Of a stretch of DNA of 62,347 nt, positions 43,785-52,869 are shown piece by piece. The stretch lies in NCBI GenBank assembly GCA_003141895.1, contig PLNT01000025.1, forward strand, positions 1 to 62,347, in the 5' to 3' direction. Positions within the stretch are counted from its first letter, which is position 1. Every line of letters begins with the position of its first letter. The translations under genes were made by a program, and so were the position numbers. The stretch is from Bacteroidales bacterium. GTDB taxonomy: Bacteria; Bacteroidota; Bacteroidia; Bacteroidales; VadinHA17. The notes below the pieces were generated by a model. It was not told the DNA's origin, made no database searches, and saw only the letters and a program-made list of their open reading frames with translations.

Positions 43785-45065
43785 ATGGGTTTTGCCTCGA
43801 CCTATCTTGAAGAAAGGACTTTGTTCTCTCAGGAAATTAAAGAGGCACCTGATGATAATACAGGGATAATAGTAGTTGTACCGACATATAATGAGCCGGA
43901 AATAACCAGATTACTTGACTCTCTTTCCAAATGCGAGGAACCACTTTGTAAAGTGGAAGTGATTATCGTAATAAACGCTCCTGAAAATGCATCCGCGGAG
44001 AGCATTGAAAATAATAGTAAAGCATTTAATGATATTGAAAGCTGGAGGAAACAAAATGTAAATTGTTTCTTCCGGCTTTTTGCTTTTATTGTCGGGAATC
44101 ATTCAATTAAAGGCTGGGGAGTCGGTTTGGCCCGAAAAACAGGAATGGATGAAGCTGTGCGACGGTTCAATAGCATCAACAGACCAGATGGAGTTATTCT
44201 TAATCTTGATGCAGATTGTATAGTTGATCAGAATTATTTTCTGTCCATAAATAATGAATGTCTGAACAGAAATGACCGGACAGCTTGTTCAATATATTTT
44301 GAACATTCTCTTTCAGGTAATATTTATCATGAAAAGATAATCAGATATATCACTCTCTATGAGCTTCACCTTCGATACTATTACCAGGGACTTGCTTACT
44401 CAGGATTCCCGTACGTTTTTCATACAATGGGATCAGCACTTGCTGTGAAAGCCATATCCTATGTAAAAGCCGGAGGAATGAATAGGCGACAGGCAGGAGA
44501 AGATTTCTATTTTATTCAGAAGCTTGTTCCAACCGGCGGGTATTTCAATTTAAATTCAACAACAGTATACCCATCCCCAAGGATTTCCTCAAGGGTTCCT
44601 TTCGGCACAGGAGCTTCAATTGGAAAAATGAATTTTGAGGGTAGTACAACGCTTCTATCTTATAATATCATGGCTTTCAAAGAGCTCCGGAAGTTTTTTA
44701 ATTTAGCAGAAGTTTTCTTTGAGAGCCATGATTTAAAGGAATGCTATAATATGATTCCTGATGGGTTGAAATCTTTTATTGACGAGACTGAATTGACCGG
44801 AAAAATGACCGAGTTAAAAAATAATACTTCAGGATTATTGTCATTTAAAAAGAGGTTTTTCGGATGGTTTAATATGTTTAAAATTGTAAAGTACCTGAAC
44901 TTCGTTCACAAAGATTTTTTTGAAAAGATACCTGTTGAAATTGCAGCATATGAATTACTGCAGGTAAAGGGAATTTCAATAGAATCAAAAAAACCTGTTG
45001 ACTTGCTTCTTTATTACAGGAAACTGGAAAAGAACCCGCACCCCCTGCCGCTGCGCTCCCGATAG
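43785..45065 (+). CDS. Family-2 glycosyltransferase
   Basis: GT-A-fold transferase of about 426 residues. GIIVVVPTYNEPEITRLLDS near residue 26 is the nucleotide-binding start, the DxD-type motif appears as NLDADCIVDQNYF near 145, and the acceptor/catalytic ED lies in GGMNRRQAGEDFYF near 235. No membrane span is evident, so it is probably cytoplasmic or peripheral. The final residues (NPHPLPLRSR) are encoded by the palindromic repeat at 45036. Donor and product are unknown. Confidence 0.85.
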   Translation: MGFASTYLEERTLFSQEIKEAPDDNTGIIVVVPTYNEPEITRLLDSLSKCEEPLCKVEVIIVINAPENASAESIENNSKAFNDIESWRKQNVNCFFRLFAFIVGNHSIKGWGVGLARKTGMDEAVRRFNSINRPDGVILNLDADCIVDQNYFLSINNECLNRNDRTACSIYFEHSLSGNIYHEKIIRYITLYELHLRYYYQGLAYSGFPYVFHTMGSALAVKAISYVKAGGMNRRQAGEDFYFIQKLVPTGGYFNLNSTTVYPSPRISSRVPFGTGASIGKMNFEGSTTLLSYNIMAFKELRKFFNLAEVFFESHDLKECYNMIPDGLKSFIDETELTGKMTELKNNTSGLLSFKKRFFGWFNMFKIVKYLNFVHKDFFEKIPVEIAAYELLQVKGISIESKKPVDLLLYYRKLEKNPHPLPLRSR

Positions 45066-45163
45066 CTATCGGGATGTCCCCCTAAAGGGGGACTAATTCG
45101 GTTTCCATGATGAATTCATTGAATGACTGAGAATTAACCCCCCTTAAGGGGGGCAGGGGGGCC
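45036..45163. repeat. Composite GC-rich palindromic repeat, copy 4
   Basis: An outer stem (CACCCCCTGCC against GGCAGGGGGGCC) encloses the 16-base palindrome CCCGATAGCTATCGGG (45058-45073), a CCCCC-TAAA-GGGGG hairpin, an AT-rich spacer and a CCCCCCTTAAGGGGGG palindrome. Positions 45036-45093 are 57/58 identical to the complement of 78-135. Lies between convergent genes and supplies the 3' end of the glycosyltransferase gene. Confidence 0.85.
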
Positions 45164-45176
45164 AAGAGTTGGATTT

Positions 45177-45518
45177 TTATTTATTGCTTCTTTTGTTTTT
45201 ACGATCCTCTGAAGGAGTGAGAATAATATAAAGATCTTCATCGGGTTTCTTCATCCGGTACTGCTCCCGTGCAAATTTTTCAAGATTGTGGTTGTCAGTT
45301 TTTAATTCATGAAGCTTGCGTTTGTCTTCTTCTATACGTTTGATATAGTACTCCCTGTCAATCTTAAGTTTATGCAATTCTTTCATATCTTTGTATCTGG
45401 TTATCAGATTATTAGAATCCAGAAGAGAAACCCAGACAATAAATATGATGATCGTCAGGATATATTTATTCCGGAAGAAAGGAGGGATTTTGTCTTTAAA
45501 ATCAAATCTGAGAACCAT
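45177..45518 (-). CDS. Septum-formation initiator protein (FtsB/DivIC-like)
   Basis: Small bitopic membrane protein of 113 residues: a short basic cytoplasmic end, one span (~18-36: KYILTIIIFIVWVSLLD), then a periplasmic coiled-coil (residues ~45-85) and the family closing FAREQYRMKKPDEDLYIIL. Members belong to the divisome FtsQLB complex. It lies downstream of thiS on the minus strand and is a housekeeping gene rather than part of the tungsten island. Confidence 0.9.
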   Translation of the reverse strand: MVLRFDFKDKIPPFFRNKYILTIIIFIVWVSLLDSNNLITRYKDMKELHKLKIDREYYIKRIEEDKRKLHELKTDNHNLEKFAREQYRMKKPDEDLYIILTPSEDRKNKRSNK

Positions 45519-45541
45519 GACGCAAACCTACAATTTATTTT

Positions 45542-45745
45542 TTAACCTCCACTCATAAGATATATCATCTGCACATCATCTCCATCATGAATAAAAGTTG
45601 TGTCGTAATTCTCTTTTGAAACAAGGGTCCCATTTATCTTTATTATCCTCATCTTGAATGAAAACTTCTTTAGCAGGAGCATTTCTGATACACTGATTGT
45701 CTCCTGTATAAATTTTTCTTCCCTGTTATTTAATAAGATGTTCAT
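45542..45745 (-). CDS. ThiS/MoaD-like sulfur carrier protein
   Basis: Sixty-seven-residue beta-grasp protein ending in the Gly-Gly tail (MIYLMSGG) needed for adenylation and thiocarboxylation. The pattern MNILLNNREEKF, ETISVSEML and INGTLVSKENYDTT resembles ThiS. Its ThiF-like partner is 5 bases upstream. No other thiamin gene is nearby, whereas a tungsten-type AOR and its cofactor genes lie immediately next door, so a MoaD-like role in tungstopterin synthesis is a serious alternative. Confidence 0.85.
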   Translation of the reverse strand: MNILLNNREEKFIQETISVSEMLLLKKFSFKMRIIKINGTLVSKENYDTTFIHDGDDVQMIYLMSGG

Positions 45746-45750
45746 TTCAA

Positions 45751-46338
45751 TTACTTAATATTCATAAGAAGTTCGAGTACAACATTTGCCTGCATATTAG
45801 CAACAATTCCAACCCTTGGAGCAATAGGCGGAAGGTATTCTGATACTTCCGAACATTCATCTCCGCAGACATAAAGTGTATCGTCTATTTTTCTGCAGGT
45901 GATATCATTTGTCTTTCCCCAACCAGCCATTCCTGAACCTACAACGAGAGGAATGCCAGGCATATTTTGTTGTATAGTCTCGATGAGCATTTCTTTCATT
46001 TCCGCACTGTCAAATGCTTCAACAATTATATGACAACCGGAAAAGAATTCAACAATATTTGACCTGTTAATTTTTGTCTGATGGATAATAACTGATACGT
46101 TGGGATTTATTCTTGAAATATTTTCTTTCAGGGCAATAGTTTTTTTCTGACCTATCTGATCGGTGAAATAATATTGTCTGTTAAGATTAGGTTCCTCAAT
46201 AATGTCAAAATCGGCGATGACAAGTGTCCCCACACCGCTTCGTGCAAGCGATACGGCACAGTTTGATCCTAATCCTCCTGCACCTGCAATTCCGATTCTG
46301 AATTTTGAAAGATGTGCTTTAATTTCGGAGTATCTCAT
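45751..46338 (-). CDS. ThiF/MoeB-like sulfur-carrier adenylyltransferase
   Basis: E1-like enzyme of about 195 residues that activates the C-terminus of its sulfur carrier with ATP. The ATP loop GIAGAGGLGSNCAVSLARSG is near residue 14 and ADFDIIEEPNLNRQYYF near 42 carries the conserved Asp and Arg. The paired zinc CxxC motifs of MoeB are not apparent; only YVCGDEC is seen. The ATG at 46338 removes an unlikely lead that an upstream start at 46428 would add. It forms a unit with the ThiS-like gene and is divergent from AOR. Confidence 0.85.
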   Translation of the reverse strand: MRYSEIKAHLSKFRIGIAGAGGLGSNCAVSLARSGVGTLVIADFDIIEEPNLNRQYYFTDQIGQKKTIALKENISRINPNVSVIIHQTKINRSNIVEFFSGCHIIVEAFDSAEMKEMLIETIQQNMPGIPLVVGSGMAGWGKTNDITCRKIDDTLYVCGDECSEVSEYLPPIAPRVGIVANMQANVVLELLMNIK

Positions 46339-46553
46339 TGTACATTTTTTGCCAGGTCTGAATCCTCCCGAAAGATAAGAAACCTTTTCATGTTTAGTTA
46401 TGATTAATATCCAATATTCAATTCTCATTGACGCCAGTATTATCCATTACAATATCCATCTTTTAGTGATCAATATCATGCTATATAATGTATTATTATT
46501 ATAATTTTGTCGTTGTAAATAGCGGAATTACAGGCATCTGATAATATTCACTT

Positions 46554-48707
46554 ATGGAAACAGCCTCGACAAGGGAACATTACAAACTTTTAGAAAGATG
46601 GGATTATATCTGGACTCCTCTGGATAAAGGTTATACCGATAAAATTCTTCATATTAATGTGGGCTCCAAAAAAATAATTGATAAGGATGTTCCCCGGGTT
46701 ATGAAAGAAAAATTTATTGGAGGGAAAGGATATGGACTCCGACTTCTTTGGGATGCTACAAAACCTGAAACAAAATGGGATGACCCGGAAAACGAAATCA
46801 TTATTTCGTCGGGCCCTGTAGGTGGAATAACCCAGTATTCAGGCACAGGGAAATCCCTGGTTGTAACCATTTCACCGCAGACAAATTCGGTCATGGACAG
46901 TAATGTTGGTGGATTTTTCGGACCTTTCCTGAAGTTTTCAGGATTTGATGCAATTGAACTGCAGGGGAAAGCTGATGAGGATGTCATAGTTTATATTGAT
47001 GGAATAAACCATAAAGTAGAAATTTACGAGAGTCCGGAAGGGACCGCAGACAGCCATCTGCTTGCTGAACAACTAACCGAAATATTTGCCGATAATGAAA
47101 ATGAGAAAAAAAATATTGGTATAGTGTCGACAGGTTCAGCAGCAGAACATTCATTGATCGGGATGTTAAATTTTAGTTTCTACGATCTCAAACGGAAAAA
47201 GGTAAGATTGAAACAAGCCGGCAGAGGAGGTATTGGTTCCGTATTCCGTAATAAGAAAATCAAGGCGATTGTATGCAAGATTCCGGGAGTGAAGGGAAAC
47301 CTCAATAATGTGGTTGCTCTTGAAGCAATTATGGAAAGAGGCAAACGATTTAACCGTGAGATCAGGGAACTTGATGCCAACCAATGCCAGATGAGAGAAA
47401 TCGGGACAGCCCATCTCATGGAAGTAATGAATGATCATGACTTGTTGCCTGTGATGAATTATAAGTTCGGGAGTCATCCTGATTCTTATAAAATTGATTC
47501 TTCGGTTTGGAAACGAAATTTCACACAGAATGTGCCTGATGGATGCTGGATCGGATGTAACATGTCGTGCAGCAAAGGGATTGATGATTTTGTTCTGAAG
47601 ACCGGTCCTTACGAAGGACAAACGGTATTGGTAGATGGTCCGGAATATGAAAATGCTGCCGGTCTCGGTTCAAATTGCGGAATATTCGATCCGGATTATA
47701 TAATTGAGACGAATTTTTATTGCGATACTTATGGGATCTGTACTATAACCTGGAGTACGCTCACCGCATTTATAATGGAATGTTTCCAGAATGGAATTCT
47801 CAATAAAGAGAGAACCGGAGGCTTGGATCTTAATTTTGGAAACTCTGGTCCAGCCCTGGAACTTTTACATCAGCTTGCCCGTGGGGAAGGATTCGGTAAG
47901 ATTGCTGGAACGGGAGTTCGGCGAATGAAAGAACTTTTTAGTAAAAACGGATGGGGTGATCCGGCATTCCTGAATGATATCGGAATGGAGAATAAGGGAC
48001 TTGAATATTCCCAATACATGTCGAAGGAATCTCTTGCCCAGCAGGGTGGATTTGCTCTGACAAATAAGGGACCTCAGCATGATGAAGCCTGGCTTATCTT
48101 TATGGATATGATTAATAACCAAATCCCTACATTTGAAGATAAAGCAGAAGCTCTTCATTATTTTCCAATGTTCCGTACCTGGTTCGGGCTTGTTGGTCTT
48201 TGTAAACTACCATGGAATGATGTTGAACCTGAAAATAATGCTCAGACTGGTGAACCTGCTAAGGTTCCGGAGCATGTTGACAATTACGTAACAATATATA
48301 AAGCAGTTACCGGCAGGGAATTTGATAAAAAACGTCTGGTGGAAGATTCAGAAAGAGTATACAATTTTCAAAGAGTATTTAATCTTAGACGGGGATTTGG
48401 GACAAGAATACACGATAGACAACCTTATCGGGCAGCCGGTCCGGTTACTGTGGAAGAATATGAATCACGTGCAGAAAGGTATGATAAACAGATTAGTGAA
48501 AAAACGGGATTTGACCCGGAAGGAAAGACAACTGCCGAGAAAATGAAGGTCCTTAGAAAATACAGGGAGGACCAGTATGAATCACTTATTGATGCTGTTT
48601 ATAAACGTCGCGGATGGAATAGTAATGGTGTTCCTAAAATAGAATTTCTGAAAAAAATTGGGATGGATTTTCCTGAAGTAATAGAGGTAGTTAAGAATTA
48701 TCAATAA
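46554..48707 (+). CDS. Aldehyde:ferredoxin oxidoreductase-family tungsten enzyme
   Basis: Likely tungstopterin and 4Fe-4S enzyme that interconverts an aldehyde or related substrate with a carboxylate, using ferredoxin. The AOR N-terminal domain is clear (GGKGYGLRLL near residue 51, SGPVGGITQYSGTGK, NVGGFFGPFLKFSGFDAIE). Cluster ligands appear as CWIGCNMSC at residues 331-339, a CX3CX3C arrangement, with a late Cys in GLVGLCKLPW at 550. At 717 residues it is longer than archaeal AORs (about 605). No signal peptide. Substrate unknown; a BamB-like or other AOR subfamily is possible. Followed by a tungstate transporter operon. Confidence 0.9.
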   Translation: METASTREHYKLLERWDYIWTPLDKGYTDKILHINVGSKKIIDKDVPRVMKEKFIGGKGYGLRLLWDATKPETKWDDPENEIIISSGPVGGITQYSGTGKSLVVTISPQTNSVMDSNVGGFFGPFLKFSGFDAIELQGKADEDVIVYIDGINHKVEIYESPEGTADSHLLAEQLTEIFADNENEKKNIGIVSTGSAAEHSLIGMLNFSFYDLKRKKVRLKQAGRGGIGSVFRNKKIKAIVCKIPGVKGNLNNVVALEAIMERGKRFNREIRELDANQCQMREIGTAHLMEVMNDHDLLPVMNYKFGSHPDSYKIDSSVWKRNFTQNVPDGCWIGCNMSCSKGIDDFVLKTGPYEGQTVLVDGPEYENAAGLGSNCGIFDPDYIIETNFYCDTYGICTITWSTLTAFIMECFQNGILNKERTGGLDLNFGNSGPALELLHQLARGEGFGKIAGTGVRRMKELFSKNGWGDPAFLNDIGMENKGLEYSQYMSKESLAQQGGFALTNKGPQHDEAWLIFMDMINNQIPTFEDKAEALHYFPMFRTWFGLVGLCKLPWNDVEPENNAQTGEPAKVPEHVDNYVTIYKAVTGREFDKKRLVEDSERVYNFQRVFNLRRGFGTRIHDRQPYRAAGPVTVEEYESRAERYDKQISEKTGFDPEGKTTAEKMKVLRKYREDQYESLIDAVYKRRGWNSNGVPKIEFLKKIGMDFPEVIEVVKNYQ

Positions 48708-48847
48708 TTCAGAATTTAAAGACACCAAAATTGGGCGTCTCTGCATATTTTACGTGGTATCACTTTTTTATTATCCAATTAAACCATCCCTGCAAAGCAT
48801 TTTATTAATTTTGTGGATGTTCCATACCTATTAAGAGCTTAAATATT

Positions 48848-49810
48848 ATGAAATTTTTGTTTACTATGTTATTAGCAATTTTTGTTCTACCGTCCAACTC
48901 AAAAAGTCAATCACCGGCAGAGAGAAAAGAGTTAATCATATTTCATGCCGGATCACTGTCTGTTCCCCTGAAAAAAATAGCACAGGAGTATGAAAAAAGG
49001 AATCCTGACACCAGGATCTACCTGGAGTCAGCAGGGAGTCTCGATTGTGCCAGAAAGGTAATTGAGCTTAAAAAGCCATGTGATATTGTGGCTTCATCAG
49101 ATTATTATGTAATTAATAAATTACTTATCCCTGACTATGCAAGTTGGAATATCCGGTTTGCAACCAATGAAATAGTAATTGCATATACCGATAAATCAAA
49201 ATATTCGAATGAAATTAAGCCTGACAACTGGATGGATATTCTTCAAAGAAAGGATGTAATCTATTCGAGGGCGGATCCAGATTCCGACCCTTGCGGTTAC
49301 AGGACAATCTTTACTTTTATGCTGGCTGAGGAGTATTACAAAAGACCAGGATTAACCGAAAAGATGACCACTAAAAATATAGATTACATTCGACCTAAGG
49401 AAGTAGATCTTGTTGCCTTAATGGAATCGAATGCAATTGATTATATGTTTCAGTACAAGTCAGTTGCAATCCAACATGGATTGAAATATATTGAACTGCC
49501 AAAGGCGATCAATCTTTCGGACCCATCTAAAACAGATGTCTATTCATCTGTGAGTACCGAAGTCGCCGGAAATAAGCCTGGAGTAAAAATGAAAGTAACC
49601 GGAGATCTTATTAATTACAGTATTACCATTCTCGATAAAGCCCCTCAGAAGGAAGAAGCAATTAAATTTATGGAGTTTTTGCTAAGTCCCGAAGGCTTGG
49701 ATATTTTCAGAAAAAACGGACAGGAACCAATATCACCTCCGGTTGCAGAGCCTTTTGGAGTTCTGCCTGCAAGCTTAAAGCAGTACCTTACTGGGATAAA
49801 AAAGATCTGA
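48848..49810 (+). CDS. wtpA: Tungstate/molybdate-binding protein (WtpA-type)
   Basis: Periplasmic solute-binding protein of 320 residues with a signal peptide (cleaved near SKSQ, residue ~20). The start of the mature chain, IIFHAGSLSVPLKKIAQEYE, is the WtpA/ModA signature; SAGSLDCARKV near residue 58 and SRADPDSDPCGYR near 140 complete it. It should capture oxyanions for the permease and ATPase encoded next. Tungstate preference is inferred from the AOR neighbour. Confidence 0.92.
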   Translation: MKFLFTMLLAIFVLPSNSKSQSPAERKELIIFHAGSLSVPLKKIAQEYEKRNPDTRIYLESAGSLDCARKVIELKKPCDIVASSDYYVINKLLIPDYASWNIRFATNEIVIAYTDKSKYSNEIKPDNWMDILQRKDVIYSRADPDSDPCGYRTIFTFMLAEEYYKRPGLTEKMTTKNIDYIRPKEVDLVALMESNAIDYMFQYKSVAIQHGLKYIELPKAINLSDPSKTDVYSSVSTEVAGNKPGVKMKVTGDLINYSITILDKAPQKEEAIKFMEFLLSPEGLDIFRKNGQEPISPPVAEPFGVLPASLKQYLTGIKKI

Positions 49811-49817
49811 TGTTAAT

Positions 49818-50627
49818 ATGAGCAGGACCAGTATATTTACATGGATTGTGATGATTTTATCATCGCTGGTGCTGCTTTTCATTCTTGCTCCGTTGGCCGG
49901 GATGTTTATTCATACAGGAGGCGCGGAATTTTTAGAAACCATAAAAGATAAAGAAGTTCATCAAAGCGTATGGTTAACACTCTGGGTTTCTTTTGCCGCG
50001 ACATTAATATTTTCAATAGCAGCTGTACCTTTTGCCTGGCTGCTTGCTCGTAAAGATTTCCCGGTAAAGAATTTTGTACAGGGGATTATTGATCTTCCCA
50101 TTGTACTGCCTCATACTGCTGCCGGAATCGCTTTATTGGGGTTTATTTCAAGGGATGGTTTCCTTGGCAAAACGGCTTCCATCTTTGGTCTGAACCTGGT
50201 GAATCATCCTTCAGGAATAGCCCTTGCAATGGCCTTTGTAAGTGTTCCATTTTTGATTAATGCAGCCCGCGATGGGTTTGCAGCTGTTCCTGAAAGACTG
50301 GAAAAGGCAGCACTAAACCTGGGTGCCAGTCAGACAAAAGTCTTTTTTACCATTTCACTTCCTCTTGCATGGCGAAGCATAATAACAGGATTTGTTATGA
50401 TGTTTGCCAGGGGCATGAGTGAGTTTGGAGCAGTGGTAATAATTGCATACCACCCTATGATAGCACCGGTTCTTATTTATGAAAGATTCAGTTCCTATGG
50501 TCTTAATTATGCAAGACCTGCATCTGTTTTCTTTATCCTGGTAGCTCTTTTGTTTTTAGTCGGTCTAAGACTTCTTTCTTCGAAAAGAAAAGAAAAATAC
50601 GTAAACCCTGATGCTCAGATTGATTAA
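49818..50627 (+). CDS. wtpB: Tungstate/molybdate ABC permease
   Basis: Inner-membrane permease of 269 residues with about six spans. The coupling (EAA) motif reads EKAALNLGASQTKVFFTISLP near residue 173, and MFARGMSEFGAVVIIAYHP near 195 is typical of ModB/WtpB. It lies 7 bases after wtpA and overlaps wtpC by 17 bases. Confidence 0.92.
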   Translation: MSRTSIFTWIVMILSSLVLLFILAPLAGMFIHTGGAEFLETIKDKEVHQSVWLTLWVSFAATLIFSIAAVPFAWLLARKDFPVKNFVQGIIDLPIVLPHTAAGIALLGFISRDGFLGKTASIFGLNLVNHPSGIALAMAFVSVPFLINAARDGFAAVPERLEKAALNLGASQTKVFFTISLPLAWRSIITGFVMMFARGMSEFGAVVIIAYHPMIAPVLIYERFSSYGLNYARPASVFFILVALLFLVGLRLLSSKRKEKYVNPDAQID

Positions 50628-51666
50628 CATTAACAGGAGACTTGGCAATTTTACACTGTCAGAGGTTAACCTGGAAGTTGCTGACGGGGAATACTATGTA
50701 CTCCTTGGAAGATCAGGTTCAGGAAAAACTCAGTTACTCGAGCTTATTGCCGGATTGGAGCATCCTGATTCCGGGAAAATATTTCTCGATAATATTGATA
50801 TTACGCAGCAAAAAATTCAGGACAGAAAAGTTGGTATTGTATTTCAGGATTACGCCATATTCCCGCATATGACAGTTTATGGAAACATTGCCTATCCTTT
50901 AAGGGCAAGAAAAGAGGATAATAAGAACATTGACGAGCAGGTGAAGAGAGCAGCGGAAGCAATGAATATAACCCATATTCTTACTCGAAGCACTGAAAAA
51001 CTATCAGGTGGTGAATTGCAAAGAGTTGCCCTGGCCAGGACTCTGATAAAGTCTCCACGTCTTCTTTTACTCGATGAACCTCTTTCATCTCTTGATACTT
51101 CACTCAAAGATGATCTGAAAAGACTACTAAGGAATCTTAATAAAGCGGGTCAGACAATTATACACGTTACTCATGATTACTGCGATGCCATAAGTCTTGC
51201 GAAAAGAGTGGGAGTAATACATAATGGAAAGATAATTCAGGAAGGATCAGTTGAAGATGTATTTTCAAATCCGTCAAACCGGTTTGTAGCACGATATGCA
51301 GGTATAAGGAATTTTTTTAAAGTTAACATTCTTCATGAGAATGGGTTTTTAATTGGTGTTACCGAGCACGATGTCAGGTTTAAACTGAATGGAGTGAACC
51401 CTGCAAGTGATAATCTTCTTTTAATTAAAAACGACACTATAACTGTGAATGATAAATTATCAGAGGATATGAAGATAAATTCAATAAAAGGATTAGTAAC
51501 TGAAATAATTCCGTCTCAATATGGACTCGAGGTAACTGTGGATGCGGGTGATTTATTTTACGTCAACATTCTTGCCTCTGATGCAATTAAATATAAACTC
51601 GTTGAGCATAAAGAAGTGTGGGTTAATTTCCCATCCGATGCAATTGTTATAATTAATGGAAATTAA
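50611..51666 (+). CDS. wtpC: Tungstate/molybdate ABC ATPase with TOBE domain
   Basis: ATPase of 351 residues driving oxyanion import. Walker A is GRSGSGKT near residue 33, the Q-loop VFQDYAIFPHMTV near 76, the signature LSGGELQRVALART near 131, Walker B LLLLDEPLSSLD near 152, and the switch His in IHVTHDYCDA near 186. Residues ~275-351 look like a TOBE/MOP oxyanion-sensing domain. Its start overlaps the wtpB end. Confidence 0.93.
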   Translation: MLRLININRRLGNFTLSEVNLEVADGEYYVLLGRSGSGKTQLLELIAGLEHPDSGKIFLDNIDITQQKIQDRKVGIVFQDYAIFPHMTVYGNIAYPLRARKEDNKNIDEQVKRAAEAMNITHILTRSTEKLSGGELQRVALARTLIKSPRLLLLDEPLSSLDTSLKDDLKRLLRNLNKAGQTIIHVTHDYCDAISLAKRVGVIHNGKIIQEGSVEDVFSNPSNRFVARYAGIRNFFKVNILHENGFLIGVTEHDVRFKLNGVNPASDNLLLIKNDTITVNDKLSEDMKINSIKGLVTEIIPSQYGLEVTVDAGDLFYVNILASDAIKYKLVEHKEVWVNFPSDAIVIINGN

Positions 51667-51681
51667 ACTAATTCTTGCTGA

Positions 51682-52869
51682 ATGAATTCTTTAATGATAA
51701 GTTTTGATGAAGCATACAGAATTGTAATGGAATCGGTCTTTGAGACTCACTCAGAGATCATTCCTTTTTATGATACAGTCGGACGAATTATGGATGAGGA
51801 TATCTTCAGCGATATGGACATGCCTCCGTTCAACCGGTCTGCAATGGATGGCTATGCCTGTCATAAGAATGATCTGAATGCTGACCTGGATGTAATTGAA
51901 GTCATTGCCGCCGGAAAAGTACCTGTTCACAAAGTAGGCATAAATCAATGTTCCAAAATTATGACCGGAGCGATAGTGCCAGAGGGTTGTGATGTCGTAT
52001 TTATGGTGGAAGAATCAGAGAAACTCCCGAATGGCAAGATCAGGTTTAAAGGAACTGAGCCAAAAAAGAATATTTCCCTTAAAGGCGAGGACGTAAAAAA
52101 AGGTGATGTAGTAATCAGGAGATCCAGATTTATTCAACCTCAGGATGTTGCAATAATGGCATCAGTCGGCCATATCAATGTTAAGGTAAGAAAAAGGCCA
52201 ACTGTGGGCATTATCAGTACAGGTAACGAATTGGTAAAACCATCGGATATTCCAGGTATTTCACAAATTCGCAATAGCAATGCCTGCCAGTTGAATGCCC
52301 AGGTTAAAAGGGCTGGAGGAGAAGCAGTTGATTATGGAATTGCCCCTGATATTGAATCAGTCACATACGACAGGATAAAAAATGCTATTGATAAAAGTGA
52401 TATTGTTATCATAACTGGTGGTGTCTCAATGGGCGATTTTGATTTTGTACCAGCAGTTCTTGAGCGTGTGGGAGTGAAAATCCTTTTTGATAAGGTAAAT
52501 GTTCAACCAGGAAAACCAACTACGTTCGGAGTTCATTCCAATGCTGTTATATTCGGATTACCTGGTAATCCGGTTTCATCGTTTATGCAATTTGAATTGC
52601 TGGTAAGACCGCTCATTAACAGGATGATGGGTTACGCATGGAAACCGTTTGAATTTAAGTTTCCTATGGCAGTAGACTATGTGAGAAAATCTTCATCGAG
52701 ACTTGGATTTATTCCCGTTTCAATAAATGAGAAGAATGAAGTTATTCCCGTCGATTTTCACGGATCGGCCCATTTAACTGCACTTTCCGGTGCTGAAGGA
52801 ATTATTGCTCTTAAACCCGGATTGAACTCTTTGAAAAAAGGAGAAATTGTAAATGTTAGACAGATTTAA
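51682..52869 (+). CDS. moeA: Molybdopterin molybdotransferase (MoeA)
   Basis: Inserts molybdate or tungstate into adenylylated molybdopterin. The 395-residue protein shows MPPFNRSAMDGYA near residue 48, KIMTGAIVPEGCDVV near 92, GIISTGNELVKP near 174, ITGGVSMGDFDFV near 243 and FGLPGNPVSSFMQ near 293. The ATG at 51682 is used, though an ATG four codons later would also serve. Its end overlaps moaA by 17 bases. Confidence 0.94.
   Translation: MNSLMISFDEAYRIVMESVFETHSEIIPFYDTVGRIMDEDIFSDMDMPPFNRSAMDGYACHKNDLNADLDVIEVIAAGKVPVHKVGINQCSKIMTGAIVPEGCDVVFMVEESEKLPNGKIRFKGTEPKKNISLKGEDVKKGDVVIRRSRFIQPQDVAIMASVGHINVKVRKRPTVGIISTGNELVKPSDIPGISQIRNSNACQLNAQVKRAGGEAVDYGIAPDIESVTYDRIKNAIDKSDIVIITGGVSMGDFDFVPAVLERVGVKILFDKVNVQPGKPTTFGVHSNAVIFGLPGNPVSSFMQFELLVRPLINRMMGYAWKPFEFKFPMAVDYVRKSSSRLGFIPVSINEKNEVIPVDFHGSAHLTALSGAEGIIALKPGLNSLKKGEIVNVRQI

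Noticed and set aside
47166-47621. 151-residue minus-strand reading frame inside the AOR gene
   Set aside because: It lies opposite the conserved cluster-binding region of AOR, and its translation shows no recognisable fold.
48708-48847. Moco or TPP riboswitch upstream of wtpA or near thiS
   Set aside because: Only a weak imperfect hairpin (around 48720-48741) is seen; none of the conserved riboswitch cores could be found in the short leaders.
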